A stretch of DNA of 64,000 nucleotides from Buchnera aphidicola (GCF_900128725.1 NZ_LT667500.1:372001-436000); one strand, 5' to 3'; numbered from the stretch's first letter, positions 21,583 to 32,201 are shown. Notes: generated from the letters alone by a model not told the origin. Made by a program: numbers and translations.

Positions 21583-21987
21583 TTACCGTTTGGCAACAAA
21601 AATAGTTTTAATAGGTAGCTTTGATGCAGCTAACTTAAACGCTGACCTACATTCTTGCTCTGAAATACCTTCTATTTCATATAGTATCTTACCTGGTTGA
21701 ACTAAAGCTACCCAATACTCTACATTACCCTTTCCCTTGCCCATACGAACTTCTAACGGTTTTTGAGTAATCGGCTTATCCGGAAAAACACGAATCCACA
21801 TTCTACCTTGACGTTTTACTGATCTTGTAATTGTCCTGCGAGCCGATTCAATTTGTCGAGAAGTTAACCGACCTCGATCAATAGCTTTTAATCCATATTC
21901 TCCAAAATTTACTTTACTATCTAGAGAAAAACCTCTATTTTTACCTTTATGCATTTTACGAAATTTTGTACGCTTTGGTTGTAACAT
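21583..21987 (-). CDS. rplP: 50S ribosomal protein L16
   Basis: Large-subunit protein near the A-site tRNA elbow. The ATG at 21987 gives [19 protein letters not shown], identical in register to E. coli, and a length of 134 residues (136 in E. coli). GGAG at 21997-22000 supports this start; two codons upstream lies an in-frame TTG that I rejected. [19 protein letters not shown] is the family signature. Confidence 0.96.
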   Translation of the reverse strand: MLQPKRTKFRKMHKGKNRGFSLDSKVNFGEYGLKAIDRGRLTSRQIESARRTITRSVKRQGRMWIRVFPDKPITQKPLEVRMGKGKGNVEYWVALVQPGKILYEIEGISEQECRSAFKLAASKLPIKTIFVAKR

Positions 21988-22004
21988 CAGCAAAATCTCC
22001 AGAT

Positions 22005-22709
22005 TTATCTACGGTACTTGCGAGAATTATTTTTCTCTGAACCTAATATTTTTTTGTCTTGCTCGCTAGAGAGCGCCATGCCTCCTAAAATTTCGCCTTT
22101 AAAAATCCATACTTTTACACCGATAACTCCATAGGTAGTATGCGCTTCTGATGTACCATAATCAATATCTGCTCTCAAGGTGTGTAAGGGTACTCGGCCT
22201 TCTCTGTACCATTCTCTGCGGGCAATTTCAACACCGCCTAAGCGACCGCTTATCTCTACTTTAATACCTTTTGCTCCTTGTCTAATAGCATTTTGAACAG
22301 AACGCTTCATAGCACGGCGAAACATAATTCTTCTTTCTAGTTGAGAAGCAATATTGTCTGCAACTAACTTAGAGTCCAGTTCAGGTTTACGAATTTCAGA
22401 AATATTTATCTGAGCCGGCACTCCGGTTAAATGAGCAATTTCACTACGCAATTTATCAACATCTTCTCCCTTTTTTCCAATAACAATGCCGGGCCGAGAA
22501 GTGTGTATAGTAACTTTAATGTTTTTAGATAAACGCTCGATAATTATTTTGGATATGGAGGCTTTAACTAATTTTTTAAGTATAAACCGGCGTACCTGAA
22601 AATCGCTATCGATATAGTTCGAAAATTCCTTCTTACTGGCAAACCAAACTGAGTTCCAGGATTTTATAATACCTAACCTCATGCCATTAGGATGTACTTT
22701 TTGCCCCAT
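22005..22709 (-). CDS. rpsC: 30S ribosomal protein S3
   Basis: Small-subunit protein forming the mRNA entry pore, with helicase-like activity together with S4 and S5. The product has 234 residues (233 in E. coli). The KH domain with the [10 protein letters not shown] loop is intact, and the C-terminal domain carries [19 protein letters not shown]. The first 23 bp overlap the end of rplV. Confidence 0.97.
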   Translation of the reverse strand: MGQKVHPNGMRLGIIKSWNSVWFASKKEFSNYIDSDFQVRRFILKKLVKASISKIIIERLSKNIKVTIHTSRPGIVIGKKGEDVDKLRSEIAHLTGVPAQINISEIRKPELDSKLVADNIASQLERRIMFRRAMKRSVQNAIRQGAKGIKVEISGRLGGVEIARREWYREGRVPLHTLRADIDYGTSEAHTTYGVIGVKVWIFKGEILGGMALSSEQDKKILGSEKNNSRKYRR

Positions 22710-23058
22710 TACGATTCTCCAAGAGTATATTATCAGACAAAATGACTGTAATATGACTAGTTCTTTTTAAAATTTGATCTGCCCTTCCTTTTGCTCTAGG
22801 CATCATTCGCTTGATACTTCGGCCACCATTAACAAAAATTTTTGAAACGGTCAATAATTCTGTATTACAGCCATAATTATGTTCAGCGTTAGATAATGCT
22901 GATTGTAATAGCTTTTTTACAAAAAAGGCTGCTTTTTTATTTAATCCAGATAATATTTGCAAAGCGGATAATGCTTTTTTACCGCGAATAATATCTATTA
23001 CTACACGTATTTTTTGAGCTGAAGATCGAACTTTATTATACTTTGCTAATATATCCAT
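22687..23058 (-). CDS. rplV: 50S ribosomal protein L22
   Basis: Globular domain plus a beta-hairpin that lines the exit tunnel; the hairpin tip is visible as [18 protein letters not shown]. The product has 123 residues against 110 in E. coli. The additional 13 or so residues are a C-terminal extension that runs past the normal end (ILSDN) into the start of rpsC, overlapping it by 23 bp. It lies between rpsS and rpsC. Confidence 0.95.
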   Translation of the reverse strand: MDILAKYNKVRSSAQKIRVVIDIIRGKKALSALQILSGLNKKAAFFVKKLLQSALSNAEHNYGCNTELLTVSKIFVNGGRSIKRMMPRAKGRADQILKRTSHITVILSDNILLENRNGAKSTS

Positions 23059-23075
23059 ATGATTATCTTATAAGT

Positions 23076-23360
23076 TTACTTAACTGGTTTTTTAATTTTT
23101 TTATCCGAAGTATGGCCTCTATACGTTCTCGTTAGCGAAAATTCTCCTAATTTATGACCTACCATTTCCTCGGTAATAAAAACAGGAATATGCTGGCGCC
23201 CATTATGGACAGATATCGTTAAACCAACCATATTAGGAAACACCGTAGAACGCCTTGACCAAGTTCGAACAGGTTTTTTGCTCTCTTCTTTTAACGATTT
23301 TTGAATTTTTTTTAATAAATGAACATCAATAAATGGACCTTTTTTAAGAGAACGGGGCAT
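23076..23360 (-). CDS. rpsS: 30S ribosomal protein S19
   Basis: Small-subunit head protein contacting tRNA in the A site together with S13. The product has 94 residues (92 in E. coli), starting [18 protein letters not shown]. The C-terminal signature [17 protein letters not shown] is conserved. The spacer to rplB is 21 bp. Confidence 0.96.
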   Translation of the reverse strand: MPRSLKKGPFIDVHLLKKIQKSLKEESKKPVRTWSRRSTVFPNMVGLTISVHNGRQHIPVFITEEMVGHKLGEFSLTRTYRGHTSDKKIKKPVK

Positions 23361-23381
23361 ATATACTCTATCCTTATGTAA

Positions 23382-24203
23382 TTATTTATTTCTATGGCGC
23401 AAAATGAATTTTTCGGTACGCTTATTTCTCCGAGTTTTTTTACCCTTCGTTTTTAAACCCCAAGGACTGACCGGATGCTTACCAAAATTTCTACCCTCAC
23501 CTCCTCCGTGGGGATGATCTACCGGATTCATGGCTGTTCCGCGAACAGTAGGTCGCACACCTAGTCTACGTGTAGCTCCGGCTTTTCCTAAAGAACGCAA
23601 CATATGCTCTGAGTTTCCTACTTCTCCAATAGTAGCTCGGCATTGCCCGTGAATCTTTCTCAATTCTCCTGAACGCAAACGTATCGTTACATATTGATTT
23701 TCCTTAGAAATTAATTGCGCATAATTTCCTGCTGATCGCGCCATTTGACCCCCACGACCAATTTTTATTTCAACATTATGTATAGTAGTTCCAATAGGTA
23801 TGTTTTTTAATGATAAACTGTTCCCTAAGCTAATTAACGCTGACTCTCCTGATTCAACAAGATCTCCAATCTTAATTCCTTTAGGCTCTAAAATATAACT
23901 TTTCACACCATCCCGATATACTATAAAAGCAATGTTTGAAGAACGATTTGGATCATACTCAATCCTTTTAACTGTAGCAGGAATATTATCTTTATGCCTT
24001 CTAAAGTCAACACAGCGGTATAGTTGTTTATGCCCTCCCCCTCTATGTCGAGTCGTAATACGACCATAATTATTTCTTCCTCCGGTTTTAGCTTTTATAT
24101 GCACCAGAGATGCATGAGGGCGACCTTTATATAAACGAGCATTTACTACTTTAGTCACATGTCGTCTTCCCGAAGAAGTTGGTTTACATCGTATAACTGC
24201 CAC
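23382..24203 (-). CDS. rplB: 50S ribosomal protein L2
   Basis: Essential core protein close to the peptidyl-transferase centre. The product has 273 residues, as in E. coli. The conserved C-terminal stretch [20 protein letters not shown] includes the histidine proposed to support peptidyl transfer. Codon use is among the least A+T-biased in the window, as expected for a strongly conserved protein. Confidence 0.97.
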   Translation of the reverse strand: MAVIRCKPTSSGRRHVTKVVNARLYKGRPHASLVHIKAKTGGRNNYGRITTRHRGGGHKQLYRCVDFRRHKDNIPATVKRIEYDPNRSSNIAFIVYRDGVKSYILEPKGIKIGDLVESGESALISLGNSLSLKNIPIGTTIHNVEIKIGRGGQMARSAGNYAQLISKENQYVTIRLRSGELRKIHGQCRATIGEVGNSEHMLRSLGKAGATRRLGVRPTVRGTAMNPVDHPHGGGEGRNFGKHPVSPWGLKTKGKKTRRNKRTEKFILRHRNK

Positions 24204-24222
24204 ATAGCCTCCTATATTATTA

Positions 24223-24525
24223 TCATTCTGAGTGACCTAGAAATTCCAGATTTTGACCCGACTGTAAGATGACATAGGCTTTTTTCCAATTACCAGACTT
24301 ACTCGTCTTATTTTTATTACGCTGAGTTTTTCCTTTAACTATTAAAGTGTTGACTTTATTCACTCGTACTTGGAAAAATTTTTCAATCGCTGACTTTATT
24401 TCAAATTTTGTAGCATTCTTCAATACCTTTACAACAACAGTATTATTTTTTTGTATTTTCTCCGATGCTTTCTCGGAAACATGAGGAGATAATAATATCT
24501 TTAACAACCGATGGACTAAAATCAT
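24223..24525 (-). CDS. rplW: 50S ribosomal protein L23
   Basis: Exit-tunnel protein where trigger factor and SRP dock. The product has 100 residues, the E. coli length. The [12 protein letters not shown] start motif and the [12 protein letters not shown] block are conserved. It overlaps rplD by 4 bp. Confidence 0.96.
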   Translation of the reverse strand: MILVHRLLKILLSPHVSEKASEKIQKNNTVVVKVLKNATKFEIKSAIEKFFQVRVNKVNTLIVKGKTQRNKNKTSKSGNWKKAYVILQSGQNLEFLGHSE

Positions 24526-25127
24526 GCAAATATTACCTCAATTTTTTTAATAGCTGCGACAGTAAACAAAATATCTTTATAAGATAATAAACTAATAGGA
24601 TCAAGGGCTTCTGTGTTTATTACTTTAACATGATATAAATTCCTTGACGCATATGATAAGTACGTACTTACACCGTCAATAACAATTAAAACGTCCTTAA
24701 AATTCATTAATTGTAATTTTTTTAATAAACTTTGAGTTTTAGGAAGCTCTACCGAAAAATCTTTAAACAAAAAAAAACGATTTTGTCGAATTAATTCTGA
24801 AAAAATACTCTGCATGGCGCCGTGATACATTTTTTTATTTACTTTTGGGGAATATATTTTGGATTTTGCGGCAAAAGTTACCCCTCCAGATCTCCAGATA
24901 GGGCTTCTAAGCGAGCCGGACCGCGCTCTCCCTGTGCCTTTTTGTCTCCATGGTTTTTTTCCAGAACCAGAAACTTCAGATCTGCTTTTTTGAGCTTTAC
25001 TGCCTTTCCTCTTTTTTGCTAGATAAGCTGTTGTAATCTGATGAACAAGAGATTCATTAAATGCTACACCAAAAATACATTCTGGCAAATTATACATTTC
25101 GTCTGTATCTTGAAGCATTAATTCCAT
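24522..25127 (-). CDS. rplD: 50S ribosomal protein L4
   Basis: Tunnel-lining protein; in E. coli it also represses the S10 operon at transcription and translation through the S10 leader. The product has 201 residues, as in E. coli. The extended loop GSGKKPWRQKGTGRARSG, which reaches into the tunnel, is intact. The start ATG at 25127 is followed by MELMLQDTDEM in the E. coli register. Confidence 0.96.
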   Translation of the reverse strand: MELMLQDTDEMYNLPECIFGVAFNESLVHQITTAYLAKKRKGSKAQKSRSEVSGSGKKPWRQKGTGRARSGSLRSPIWRSGGVTFAAKSKIYSPKVNKKMYHGAMQSIFSELIRQNRFFLFKDFSVELPKTQSLLKKLQLMNFKDVLIVIDGVSTYLSYASRNLYHVKVINTEALDPISLLSYKDILFTVAAIKKIEVIFA

Positions 25128-25140
25128 CTTTTTATACTCC

Positions 25141-25776
25141 TTAATGTTTCCTTTTTACAGAAGGTTTTAATAAAACCGTCCCCCCCGAACAACCTGGAAT
25201 AGATCCTTTAATTAAAATTATTTTTTTTGTATTATCAATTTTAATAATATCCAGATTTTGAATAGTAACACGCGCATTCCCCAAATGGCCGGACATTTTT
25301 TTCCCTTTAAATACATGACCAGGCGTTTGGTTTTGACCAATAGACCCGGGAACACGGTGAGATAAAGAGTTACCATGAGTTGCATCCTGCATGCTAAAAT
25401 TCCAACGCTTTACTGTTCCAGAAAAACCTTTGCCTTTAGAAAATCCGGTTATATCTATTGTTTTAATATTATCAAAAATATTAATAGTTATTTTTTGACC
25501 GCGTTTAAACTGATATGATTTTTGACATCTAAATTCCCGTAAATATTTACCAACAGAAACATTAGCTTTTAAAAAATGACCCTTTTCAGATTTTAAGATT
25601 TTATTTTTCTTTTTAATCCCGGCTGTTAATTGAATAGCTTCGTATTTATCTGTATTTAACGATTTTACTTGAGTAACAAAGTTATCTAATACCTGTATAA
25701 CCGTTACAGGAATAGATACATTATCATCTGAAAATATACGAGTCATCCCCAACTTTTTCCCTATTAAACCAATCAT
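25141..25776 (-). CDS. rplC: 50S ribosomal protein L3
   Basis: Early-assembly protein with a loop reaching toward the peptidyl-transferase centre. The product has 211 residues (209 in E. coli), beginning [15 protein letters not shown]. The loop with [20 protein letters not shown], containing the glutamine that is N5-methylated in E. coli, and GHLGN near the C-terminus are conserved. It lies 49 bp after rpsJ. Confidence 0.97.
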   Translation of the reverse strand: MIGLIGKKLGMTRIFSDDNVSIPVTVIQVLDNFVTQVKSLNTDKYEAIQLTAGIKKKNKILKSEKGHFLKANVSVGKYLREFRCQKSYQFKRGQKITINIFDNIKTIDITGFSKGKGFSGTVKRWNFSMQDATHGNSLSHRVPGSIGQNQTPGHVFKGKKMSGHLGNARVTIQNLDIIKIDNTKKIILIKGSIPGCSGGTVLLKPSVKRKH

Positions 25777-25825
25777 TATATTTTAACCTTTATATAGTAA
25801 TTAATTTTATATAATAAATCTTACT

Positions 25826-26137
25826 TTACCCCAAACTAATTTGTACATCAACGCCGGCTGCAAGATCTAATCGCATTAAAGCATCAACAGTTTTTTCTGT
25901 TGGTTGTACAATATCAATTAATCGTTTGTGTGTTCTAATTTCGTATTGATCACGAGCATCTTTATTTACATGAGGTGATACTAAAATAGTAAATCTTTCT
26001 TTTCGAGTAGGTAAAGGGATAGGTCCCAGCACTTTTGCTCCAGTTCGTTTCGCTGTATCTACAATTTCTGTAGTTGATTGATCAATTAAACGGTAGTCGA
26101 AAGCTTTTAATCGAATACGAATTCTTTGATTCTGCAT
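25826..26137 (-). CDS. rpsJ: 30S ribosomal protein S10
   Basis: Small-subunit head protein that, with NusB, also binds boxA in rRNA antitermination, a role consistent with the boxA in front of the 23S gene here. From the ATG at 26137 the product has 103 residues, identical in length and register to E. coli ([20 protein letters not shown]). A start at 26170 would add 11 unsupported residues. AAGGAG precedes the ATG by ten bases. It is the first gene of the S10 operon. Confidence 0.96.
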   Translation of the reverse strand: MQNQRIRIRLKAFDYRLIDQSTTEIVDTAKRTGAKVLGPIPLPTRKERFTILVSPHVNKDARDQYEIRTHKRLIDIVQPTEKTVDALMRLDLAAGVDVQISLG

Positions 26138-26203
26138 AAATACAGAACTCCTTATTTGAATGAAATCCATTCCTATTAATTGAATTAAATGACATAAAGA
26201 TAC

Positions 26204-26215
26204 GCGTAATTACGC
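26204..26215. promoter_or_regulatory. 12-bp palindrome in the S10 leader
   Basis: GCGTAATTACGC is a perfect palindrome about 67-78 bp before rpsJ, in a leader that is otherwise nearly all A and T. In E. coli the S10 leader holds the L4-dependent attenuator; this could be a remnant or a DNA-binding site. No promoter for rpsJ was convincing between here and the tuf terminator. Confidence 0.35.
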
Positions 26216-26269
26216 AATAATTAATCTAAAAAGCATTTTTGCAAAATTCTCTTGTTAAAACACAATACT

Positions 26270-26308
26270 AATAAAAAATGCCAAGAAAAGAGACAAACTC
26301 TATTCTTG
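26270..26308 (-). terminator. intrinsic terminator of the str operon (after tufA)
   Basis: On the minus strand CAAGAATAGAG (26298-26308) and CTCTTTTCTTG (26282-26292) form an 11-position stem with one T-T mismatch and the 5-base loop TTTGT. Four bases later comes a run of six T (26272-26277). It lies about 45 bp past the tufA stop. Confidence 0.75.
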
Positions 26309-26336
26309 ACAAAATGTCAAAATATTGATATATAAT
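26306..26336 (+). promoter_or_regulatory. promoter-like sequence antisense to tufA
   Basis: On the plus strand TTGACA (26306-26311) is followed by TATATA at 17 bp and by consensus TATAAT (26331-26336) at 19 bp. It points into the 3' end of tufA, so any transcript would be antisense. The -35 is part of a palindrome, TTGACA-AAA-TGTCAA (26306-26320). Confidence 0.3.
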
Positions 26337-26352
26337 AAAATTTATATTAATA

Positions 26353-27537
26353 TTATGCAATAACTTTTATGACTACTCCGGCGCCTACTGTACGCCCTCC
26401 CTCACGAATTGCGAAACGCAATCCTTCCGCCATAGCAACGGGGTGTATTAATGTTACTACCATATTAATATTATCACCGGGCATTACCATCTCAACGTTT
26501 TCAGGAAGTTCAACAGAACCAGTTACATCTGTTGTACGGAAGTAAAATTGAGGACGATAACCTTTAAAAAACGGAGTATGTCGACCCCCTTCTTCTTTAG
26601 ATAAAACATAAACTTCTGATTCAAATTTTAAATGGGGGTGAATAGTCCCGGGCTTAGCAAGTACTTGACCGCGCTCAATATCTTCACGCTTTGTTCCGCG
26701 AAGCAAAATTCCAACATTTTCTCCTGCTCGGCCTTCATCCAATAATTTACGAAACATTTCAACACCTGTGCAAATAGTCTTAGCTGTTGCTTTTATACCT
26801 ACAATTTCAACCTCTTCTCCAACTTTTAAAACGCCCCTTTCAACACGACCTGTTACTACAGTTCCTCTTCCAGAAATCGAAAAAACATCTTCTATAGGTA
26901 ATAAAAAAGGAGCGTCGATGGCTCTAACGGGTATAGGGATATATTTGTCTAAATAGTTTGCTAGCTCAATAATTTTGTCTTCCCAAGCCTTTTCGCCTTC
27001 TAGAGCTTTCAGCGCAGACCCTCGGACTATAGGGATATCGTCTCCTGGAAAATCATATTGCGTTAATAAATCTCGAACTTCCATTTCTACTAATTCTAAT
27101 AACTCTTCATCATCAACCATATCGCATTTATTTAAAAAAACAACAATATTAGGTACGCCGACTTGTCTTCCTAATAAAATATGCTCTCGGGTCTGAGGCA
27201 TGGGACCGTCTGTAGCTGCTACTACTAAAATAGCTCCGTCCATTTGAGCGGCACCAGTAATCATATTTTTTATATAATCAGCATGTCCGGGGCAATCTAC
27301 ATGTGCGTAATGACGTAGTTCAGTATCATACTCTACATGCGAAGTATTAATTGTAATACCTCTAGCTTTTTCTTCTGGAGCATTATCGATTTGTTCAAAA
27401 GCACAAGGCGTTCCGCCAAATCTCTTGGATAAAACAGTAGTAATAGCTGCCGTTAAAGTAGTTTTTCCATGATCTACGTGGCCAATCGTTCCCACATTAA
27501 TATGCGGCTTAGATCGATTAAATTTTTCTTTGGACAT
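26353..27537 (-). CDS. tufA: elongation factor Tu
   Basis: GTPase that brings aminoacyl-tRNA to the ribosome. The product has 394 residues, as in E. coli. G1 is GHVDHGKT (19-26), G3 DCPGH and G4 NKCD; the C-terminal end [14 protein letters not shown] is conserved. It is the last gene of the str operon, 78 bp after fusA, followed by an intrinsic terminator. It is the only tuf copy here; reduced symbionts normally keep one. Codon use is the least biased of all genes in the window. Confidence 0.98.
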   Translation of the reverse strand: MSKEKFNRSKPHINVGTIGHVDHGKTTLTAAITTVLSKRFGGTPCAFEQIDNAPEEKARGITINTSHVEYDTELRHYAHVDCPGHADYIKNMITGAAQMDGAILVVAATDGPMPQTREHILLGRQVGVPNIVVFLNKCDMVDDEELLELVEMEVRDLLTQYDFPGDDIPIVRGSALKALEGEKAWEDKIIELANYLDKYIPIPVRAIDAPFLLPIEDVFSISGRGTVVTGRVERGVLKVGEEVEIVGIKATAKTICTGVEMFRKLLDEGRAGENVGILLRGTKREDIERGQVLAKPGTIHPHLKFESEVYVLSKEEGGRHTPFFKGYRPQFYFRTTDVTGSVELPENVEMVMPGDNINMVVTLIHPVAMAEGLRFAIREGGRTVGAGVVIKVIA

Positions 27538-27615
27538 TATATGTTCCTTAACTTTTCATTCAATATTAATTAAAATTATCAAAAATATACAATATTTAAA
27601 AATACTAATATCTTA

Positions 27616-29718
27616 TTACTTTGATATAATAGTATCACAAATTGTAGAAGGAGCTGCAGTATACTTCATAAATTCCATGGAATAAGAGGCTCTTCCTTGA
27701 GTCTGCGACCTCAAATCAGTTGCATATCCAAACATTTCCGATAACGGAATATGAGCTTTAATACTTTTTCCGCCTAGCGTATCATCAGACATACCTTCAA
27801 TAATTCCTCGACGACGATTAATATCGCCAATAACATCACCCATATACTCTTCAGGAGTTTCTACTTCTACTTGCATAATCGGTTCTAGCAAAACAGGGTT
27901 AGCCTGCTTGAAAGCTGATTTAAACGCATATGACGCCGCTAGTTTAAACGCTAATTCAGAAGAATCAACATCATGATACGAGCCATCGTGTAAACGAACC
28001 CCTACATTTACAACAGGATAACCAGCTAAAGGTCCTGACTTTAATTGTTCTTGAATACCTTTGTCAATGGCAGAGATGTATTCTCCGGGAATAGCGCCCC
28101 CTTTAATATCATTAACAAATGAATAACATTTTTTATCAGATGTTAATGGAAATAAATCAATTACTACATGTCCATACTGCCCTCTGCCTCCAGACTGTTT
28201 GATATGTTTTCCTTCAATATCTTCTACTTTATTTAAAATTGTTTCTCGATAGGCTACTTGCGGTTTTCCAACATTAGCATCTACCTTAAATTCGCGTTTC
28301 ATGCGATCAATAATAATTTCTAAATGTAACTCACCCATTCCTGCTACAATAGTTTGATTAGACTCATGATCGGTCCATACCTTAAAAGAAGGATCTTCCT
28401 TCGCTAATCTATTCAACGCCAAACCCATTTTTTCTTGATCTACTTTAGTTTTTGGTTCTACAGCAATTGAAATCACAGGTTCAGGGAAGTCCATTTTTTC
28501 TAAAATAATAGGATGGTTGACATCACACAATGTATCTCCGGTCGTTACATTTTTTAAACCGATTGCTGCTGCAATATCTCCAGAACGAACTTCTTTTATC
28601 TCTTCACGTTTATTTGCATGCATTTGAACAATTCGGCCAAACCGTTCGGTGTGTGATTTTACAGAATTTAATACAACATCACCTGATCGAACGATTCCGG
28701 AATAAACACGAAAAAAAGTTAAATTTCCAACGAATGCATCTGACGCAATTTTAAAGGCAAGAGCAGAGAAAGGATGCTTATCATTTGCGCTTCTAGATAA
28801 AACAGGAGACGCTAATTTATCAATAAAATCTTTAGTTTCCTTAATATCCTTCGGTGAAGGTAAATAATCGATTACCGCATCTAAGAGAGCTTGAACTCCT
28901 TTATTTTTAAATGCTGATCCGCAAGTTATCAATGTAATTTCATTATTTAAAGCTCTTTTTCGGAGACCTCTTTTAATATCTTTTTCTTCTAAATACTCAT
29001 TATGTAAATATTTTTCCATAAGCGAATCATCTGCTTCGGCAGCAATTTCAACTAAATTCTTATGCCATTTTTTAGAAATACACAATAAATCTTGTGGAAT
29101 TTCATAATATTGGAAAGTTATCCCTTGATCATTTTCTGACCATTTTATCGCTTTCATTTTAACTAAATCAATCACACCTAAAAATTTTTCTTCAGAGCCA
29201 ATTGATAACTGAATTGGAACAGCAAGCGTATGCAACCTAGTACGAATCTGCTCAACTACTTTTAAAAAATTAGCTCCTGTTCGATCCATTTTATTTACAA
29301 AAGCAATCCTAGGTACGCGATATTTATTCGCTTGCCTCCATACTGTTTCTGATTGCGGCTGAACCCCTCCAACCGCACAATAAATCATGACAACTCCATC
29401 TAATACGCGCATCGATCGCTCAACTTCAATCGTAAAATCTACATGGCCCGGAGTATCTATAATGTTAATTCTATGCGATGAAAACTGATTAGCCATACCA
29501 GACCAAAAAGTAGTAGTTGCAGCTGAAGTAATTGTGATCCCTCTTTCTTGTTCTTGAGCCATCCAATCCATAGTAGCTGCGCCATCGTGCACCTCTCCAA
29601 TTTTATGATTAACCCCAGTATAAAATAATATGCGTTCTGTTGTAGTTGTTTTACCTGCATCTATATGTGCGCTAATTCCTATATTTCTGTATTGGGCAAC
29701 AGGCGTTATTCGTGCCAT
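27616..29718 (-). CDS. fusA: elongation factor G
   Basis: GTPase that drives ribosomal translocation and, with RRF, recycling. The product has 700 residues (704 in E. coli) and five domains. G1 is AHIDAGKTT (17-25), G3 DTPGHVDF, G4 NKMDR. The domain IV tip region around [12 protein letters not shown] is intact. It lies between rpsG and tufA with short spacers. Confidence 0.98.
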   Translation of the reverse strand: MARITPVAQYRNIGISAHIDAGKTTTTERILFYTGVNHKIGEVHDGAATMDWMAQEQERGITITSAATTTFWSGMANQFSSHRINIIDTPGHVDFTIEVERSMRVLDGVVMIYCAVGGVQPQSETVWRQANKYRVPRIAFVNKMDRTGANFLKVVEQIRTRLHTLAVPIQLSIGSEEKFLGVIDLVKMKAIKWSENDQGITFQYYEIPQDLLCISKKWHKNLVEIAAEADDSLMEKYLHNEYLEEKDIKRGLRKRALNNEITLITCGSAFKNKGVQALLDAVIDYLPSPKDIKETKDFIDKLASPVLSRSANDKHPFSALAFKIASDAFVGNLTFFRVYSGIVRSGDVVLNSVKSHTERFGRIVQMHANKREEIKEVRSGDIAAAIGLKNVTTGDTLCDVNHPIILEKMDFPEPVISIAVEPKTKVDQEKMGLALNRLAKEDPSFKVWTDHESNQTIVAGMGELHLEIIIDRMKREFKVDANVGKPQVAYRETILNKVEDIEGKHIKQSGGRGQYGHVVIDLFPLTSDKKCYSFVNDIKGGAIPGEYISAIDKGIQEQLKSGPLAGYPVVNVGVRLHDGSYHDVDSSELAFKLAASYAFKSAFKQANPVLLEPIMQVEVETPEEYMGDVIGDINRRRGIIEGMSDDTLGGKSIKAHIPLSEMFGYATDLRSQTQGRASYSMEFMKYTAAPSTICDTIISK

Positions 29719-29793
29719 AAGAATCCTCTTATTGATGTATTAATATATTAAAAAATTAAAAAATAGTTGAAATAAACGCTTTCCTTATAAAAA

Positions 29794-30264
29794 TTACCAA
29801 CGATAATGAGCAAAAGCTTTATTGGCATCTGCCATTTTATGCACTTCTTCGCGTTTTCGGACTGCTGAACCTTTGTGATCAATAGCATCCGCTAATTCGT
29901 GAAATAATCGCAGAGACATGGATTTATCCTTCCGTTTACGAGCAGCTTCTACTAACCATCGCATAGCTAAAGCATTACGCCTAACTGGTCGAACTTCGAC
30001 GGGAACTTGATAGGTAGACCCTCCAACACGACGCGACTTTACCTCTACTGACGGTTTAACATTATCTAATGCAGATACGAAAACATCTAACTCTTTTTTT
30101 TGTTTTTTCTTTGATAACAGCGATAAAGCAGAATAAACAATATTTTCTGCAATAGACTTTTTACCATCTATCATTAATATATTAATGAATTTAGCTAATA
30201 ACTCTGAAGAAAACTTAGGATCCGGTAAAATTTTACGCTGTCCTATTATACGACGACGAGGCAT
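29794..30264 (-). CDS. rpsG: 30S ribosomal protein S7
   Basis: Head assembly protein and, in E. coli, feedback repressor of the str operon at the rpsL-rpsG junction. The product has 156 residues. [18 protein letters not shown] and the hairpin [17 protein letters not shown] are conserved. The rpsL-rpsG spacer is only 21 bp, while E. coli has a longer one carrying the S7 site, so that control is probably lost. Confidence 0.96.
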   Translation of the reverse strand: MPRRRIIGQRKILPDPKFSSELLAKFINILMIDGKKSIAENIVYSALSLLSKKKQKKELDVFVSALDNVKPSVEVKSRRVGGSTYQVPVEVRPVRRNALAMRWLVEAARKRKDKSMSLRLFHELADAIDHKGSAVRKREEVHKMADANKAFAHYRW

Positions 30265-30285
30265 AATTATATTCCTTTAAAATAT

Positions 30286-30660
30286 TTATACTTTTAATTT
30301 TTTAACACCATATTTTGATCGACCATTTTTACGATCCTTTACTCCTGAACAATCTAAAGAACCTCTGACAACATGATATCTAACACCAGGTAAATCTTTT
30401 ACCCTACCTCCTCGAATCAAAATAACTGAATGTTCTTGTAAATTATGACCCTCTCCTCCAATATATGCTGTTACTTCATAGCCATTAGTTAACCGAACTC
30501 GACATACTTTTCTTAATGCAGAATTTGGTTTTTTAGGAGTAGTAGTATATACTCGAGTGCAAACACCCCTTCTTTGTGGACATCCCGATAAAGCTGGAAC
30601 ACTGCTTTTTACTATTTTTCTCACTCTCGGGGATCGAACTAATTGATTTATAGTTGACAT
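30286..30660 (-). CDS. rpsL: 30S ribosomal protein S12
   Basis: Decoding-centre protein that sets accuracy and streptomycin response. The product has 124 residues, as in E. coli. The segments [20 protein letters not shown] (with the Lys at the streptomycin position) and [13 protein letters not shown] are intact, a wild-type sensitive sequence. It opens the str operon and follows tusB after about 106 bp. Confidence 0.97.
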   Translation of the reverse strand: MSTINQLVRSPRVRKIVKSSVPALSGCPQRRGVCTRVYTTTPKKPNSALRKVCRVRLTNGYEVTAYIGGEGHNLQEHSVILIRGGRVKDLPGVRYHVVRGSLDCSGVKDRKNGRSKYGVKKLKV

Positions 30661-30766
30661 ATATGCTCCAAATATTTTAAATAAATCATTTGATTATAAA
30701 TAACGATCTTAACATTAAAAAAAGAAATAAAATTTATATTACATATATATTTATATAATAAAAATA

Positions 30767-31057
30767 TCACCAAGTTATATTATTATTATGACCAAGTGTT
30801 AAATATACAAAACCATCATAACTAACTAAAATCAAATTTTTATTTTTAGCTATAGCTAATAAACCCCTGGCAACTAAATCTTCCTTTAAAAAATAAATTA
30901 AATTAAAATTTTTGTCTATTTTTTCATAAAAAATACTATCCATCGTACTTAACAAAACACCATCTTGCGCGCACAGCAAATCATCTTTTATGGAACTAAA
31001 AGATAAACAAGAAGACTGCAATAATCTATAAGGTGAACTTAACAAGATATGCAACAT
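30767..31057 (-). CDS. tusB: sulfurtransferase complex subunit TusB
   Basis: Part of the TusBCD heterohexamer that relays sulfur from TusA to TusE and MnmA for 2-thiouridine at tRNA wobble positions (Glu, Gln, Lys). From the ATG at 31057 it has 96 residues (95 in E. coli). MLHILLSSP at the start, the NEDL-like KEDLVARGL block and the terminal tryptophan are conserved. An earlier ATG at 31075 overlaps the restored tusC stop at 31069-31071, which supports the later start. It lies in the order tusD-tusC-tusB-rpsL, as in E. coli. Confidence 0.88.
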   Translation of the reverse strand: MLHILLSSPYRLLQSSCLSFSSIKDDLLCAQDGVLLSTMDSIFYEKIDKNFNLIYFLKEDLVARGLLAIAKNKNLILVSYDGFVYLTLGHNNNITW

Positions 31058-31068
31058 AGTTATAATTT

Positions 31069-31475
31069 TTACCATCTAAAAATAACATCAAATTTATCTA
31101 TTTTATTTCTTAAGCAGCAAGAATTTAAAAATTTCACCGGTAATAAAAAATTATCTTTTTCAGTTAATCCCCGCTTATAAGCTGATTTTTTACAAAAAAA
31201 AAATCTTGTAAATCATATAGCAGCAGAACCTTAAAAGAAATAGAATAATTATGAGAATAAATATATTTTGGTTGCTGAAACAGCATTAGCTGTAATACGC
31301 CGTCGTCAATAAAAAATAAAGCTATTTTTTTTATCGCAAGCGAACAAGAAATAATAAAATCCAATCCCTCTCTACCGAGATTCTCTCCATATGGAGAGCT
31401 AGAAAAAATAAAAGCTATCGATTTATTTGAATTACGAATAAAATCATAATTAGAACTGTACAATACGATCACCAT
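31069..31475 (-). pseudogene. tusC: sulfurtransferase subunit TusC, frameshifted at a 10-nt homopolymer (possibly rescued by slippage)
   Basis: Middle subunit of TusBCD. The first frame encodes SIAFIFSSSPYGENLGREGL and onward, clearly TusC, but ends at 31164. Adding one T to the 10-T tract (A tract on the plus strand, 31194-31203) moves the reading into a frame that stays open to a TAA at 31069-31071. That frame aligns without gap to the last 46 or so residues of E. coli TusC, including YKRGL and the terminal DVIFRW. The second frame has no stop and ordinary conservation, so decay is recent or selection continues. tusB and tusD are intact on either side. The start is uncertain: ATG 31475 overlaps tusD, and codons after the tusD stop offer only ATT. 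Confidence 0.85.
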
Positions 31476-31836
31476 GATGTATGTTAAATGCCATTTCACT
31501 GGAGCTCATCCATTGAAAATGTGAAGAAAAATTTCCTTGCAAGCAACCGTATTTAATAGCGGATTTATTTGACAAAACGCCTCTTCTATAAGAAGAACTG
31601 GGACAAACGCATAACTTACAAGAATATTTTTTTTTTAAACGAATCCACGCGTGTAAAATATTAAATTCATCAAGAGAAGGGAAAATCATACTATTAGCAT
31701 TATATACACCGGAAGAATAAAAAAAAATTTTTTTTACATAGTGATGTAACAAAAAAACAGATTTAACAAATAAATAGGCGGTCACAGAATTTTGAGTACC
31801 GTAAGGAGCTCCTGTTACAAAAACTATATAATTCAT
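31450..31836 (-). CDS. tusD: sulfurtransferase complex subunit TusD
   Basis: Sulfur-carrying subunit of TusBCD. The product has 128 residues, the same length as in E. coli. The active cysteine is Cys78, at the exact E. coli position, in the context CPSSSYRRGV. The N-terminal VTGAPYGTQ and the C-terminal DRIVQF are conserved. It is first in the tusDCB-str gene order, so a promoter should lie in the 365-bp gap upstream. Confidence 0.93.
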   Translation of the reverse strand: MNYIVFVTGAPYGTQNSVTAYLFVKSVFLLHHYVKKIFFYSSGVYNANSMIFPSLDEFNILHAWIRLKKKYSCKLCVCPSSSYRRGVLSNKSAIKYGCLQGNFSSHFQWMSSSEMAFNIHHGDRIVQF

Positions 31837-32201
31837 ATTATTATCACTATTAAAAATACTTATTATGTTAAAATATATAAAAATATTAAATTAAATAACC
31901 ATAATTATTAAGTACTTTATATTCAGGGCATTTACAAAAGGCACAATAATTAGTATAGAAATTACTAGTATTTTACAAATACTTATTCATAAAAATAAAA
32001 TTAATGAATCATAAAATATTTAAAGAATTAAAGATGCTAATAAATAAAAATATCATATATTTTTCAATAAAGCAGAAAATATAGTGAAATATTTTAATAA
32101 TAGCGTTTTATTACATAAAAAAAAGATATTTTATACCTTAATACAAGCAGAGTTCACCTCAATTATATCAATTGTTATATTTTATGGTCAGATATAAAAA
32201 A
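31837..32201. other. intergenic region tusD/trpS, no gene seen
   Basis: About 365 bp of extreme A+T content. I found no open frame with family features on either strand, no tRNA and no strong hairpin. In E. coli yheO and fkpA lie upstream of tusD; any remnant here is too eroded to see. It probably holds the tusD promoter. Confidence 0.5.

Noticed and set aside
26293-26320. TTGACA at 26315-26320 on the minus strand as the S10 promoter
   Set aside because: No acceptable -10 at 15-19 bp; the site falls at the tuf terminator stem.
31837-32201. Degraded fkpA or yheO upstream of tusD
   Set aside because: Expected from E. coli order, but no FKBP or YheO sequence could be made out.
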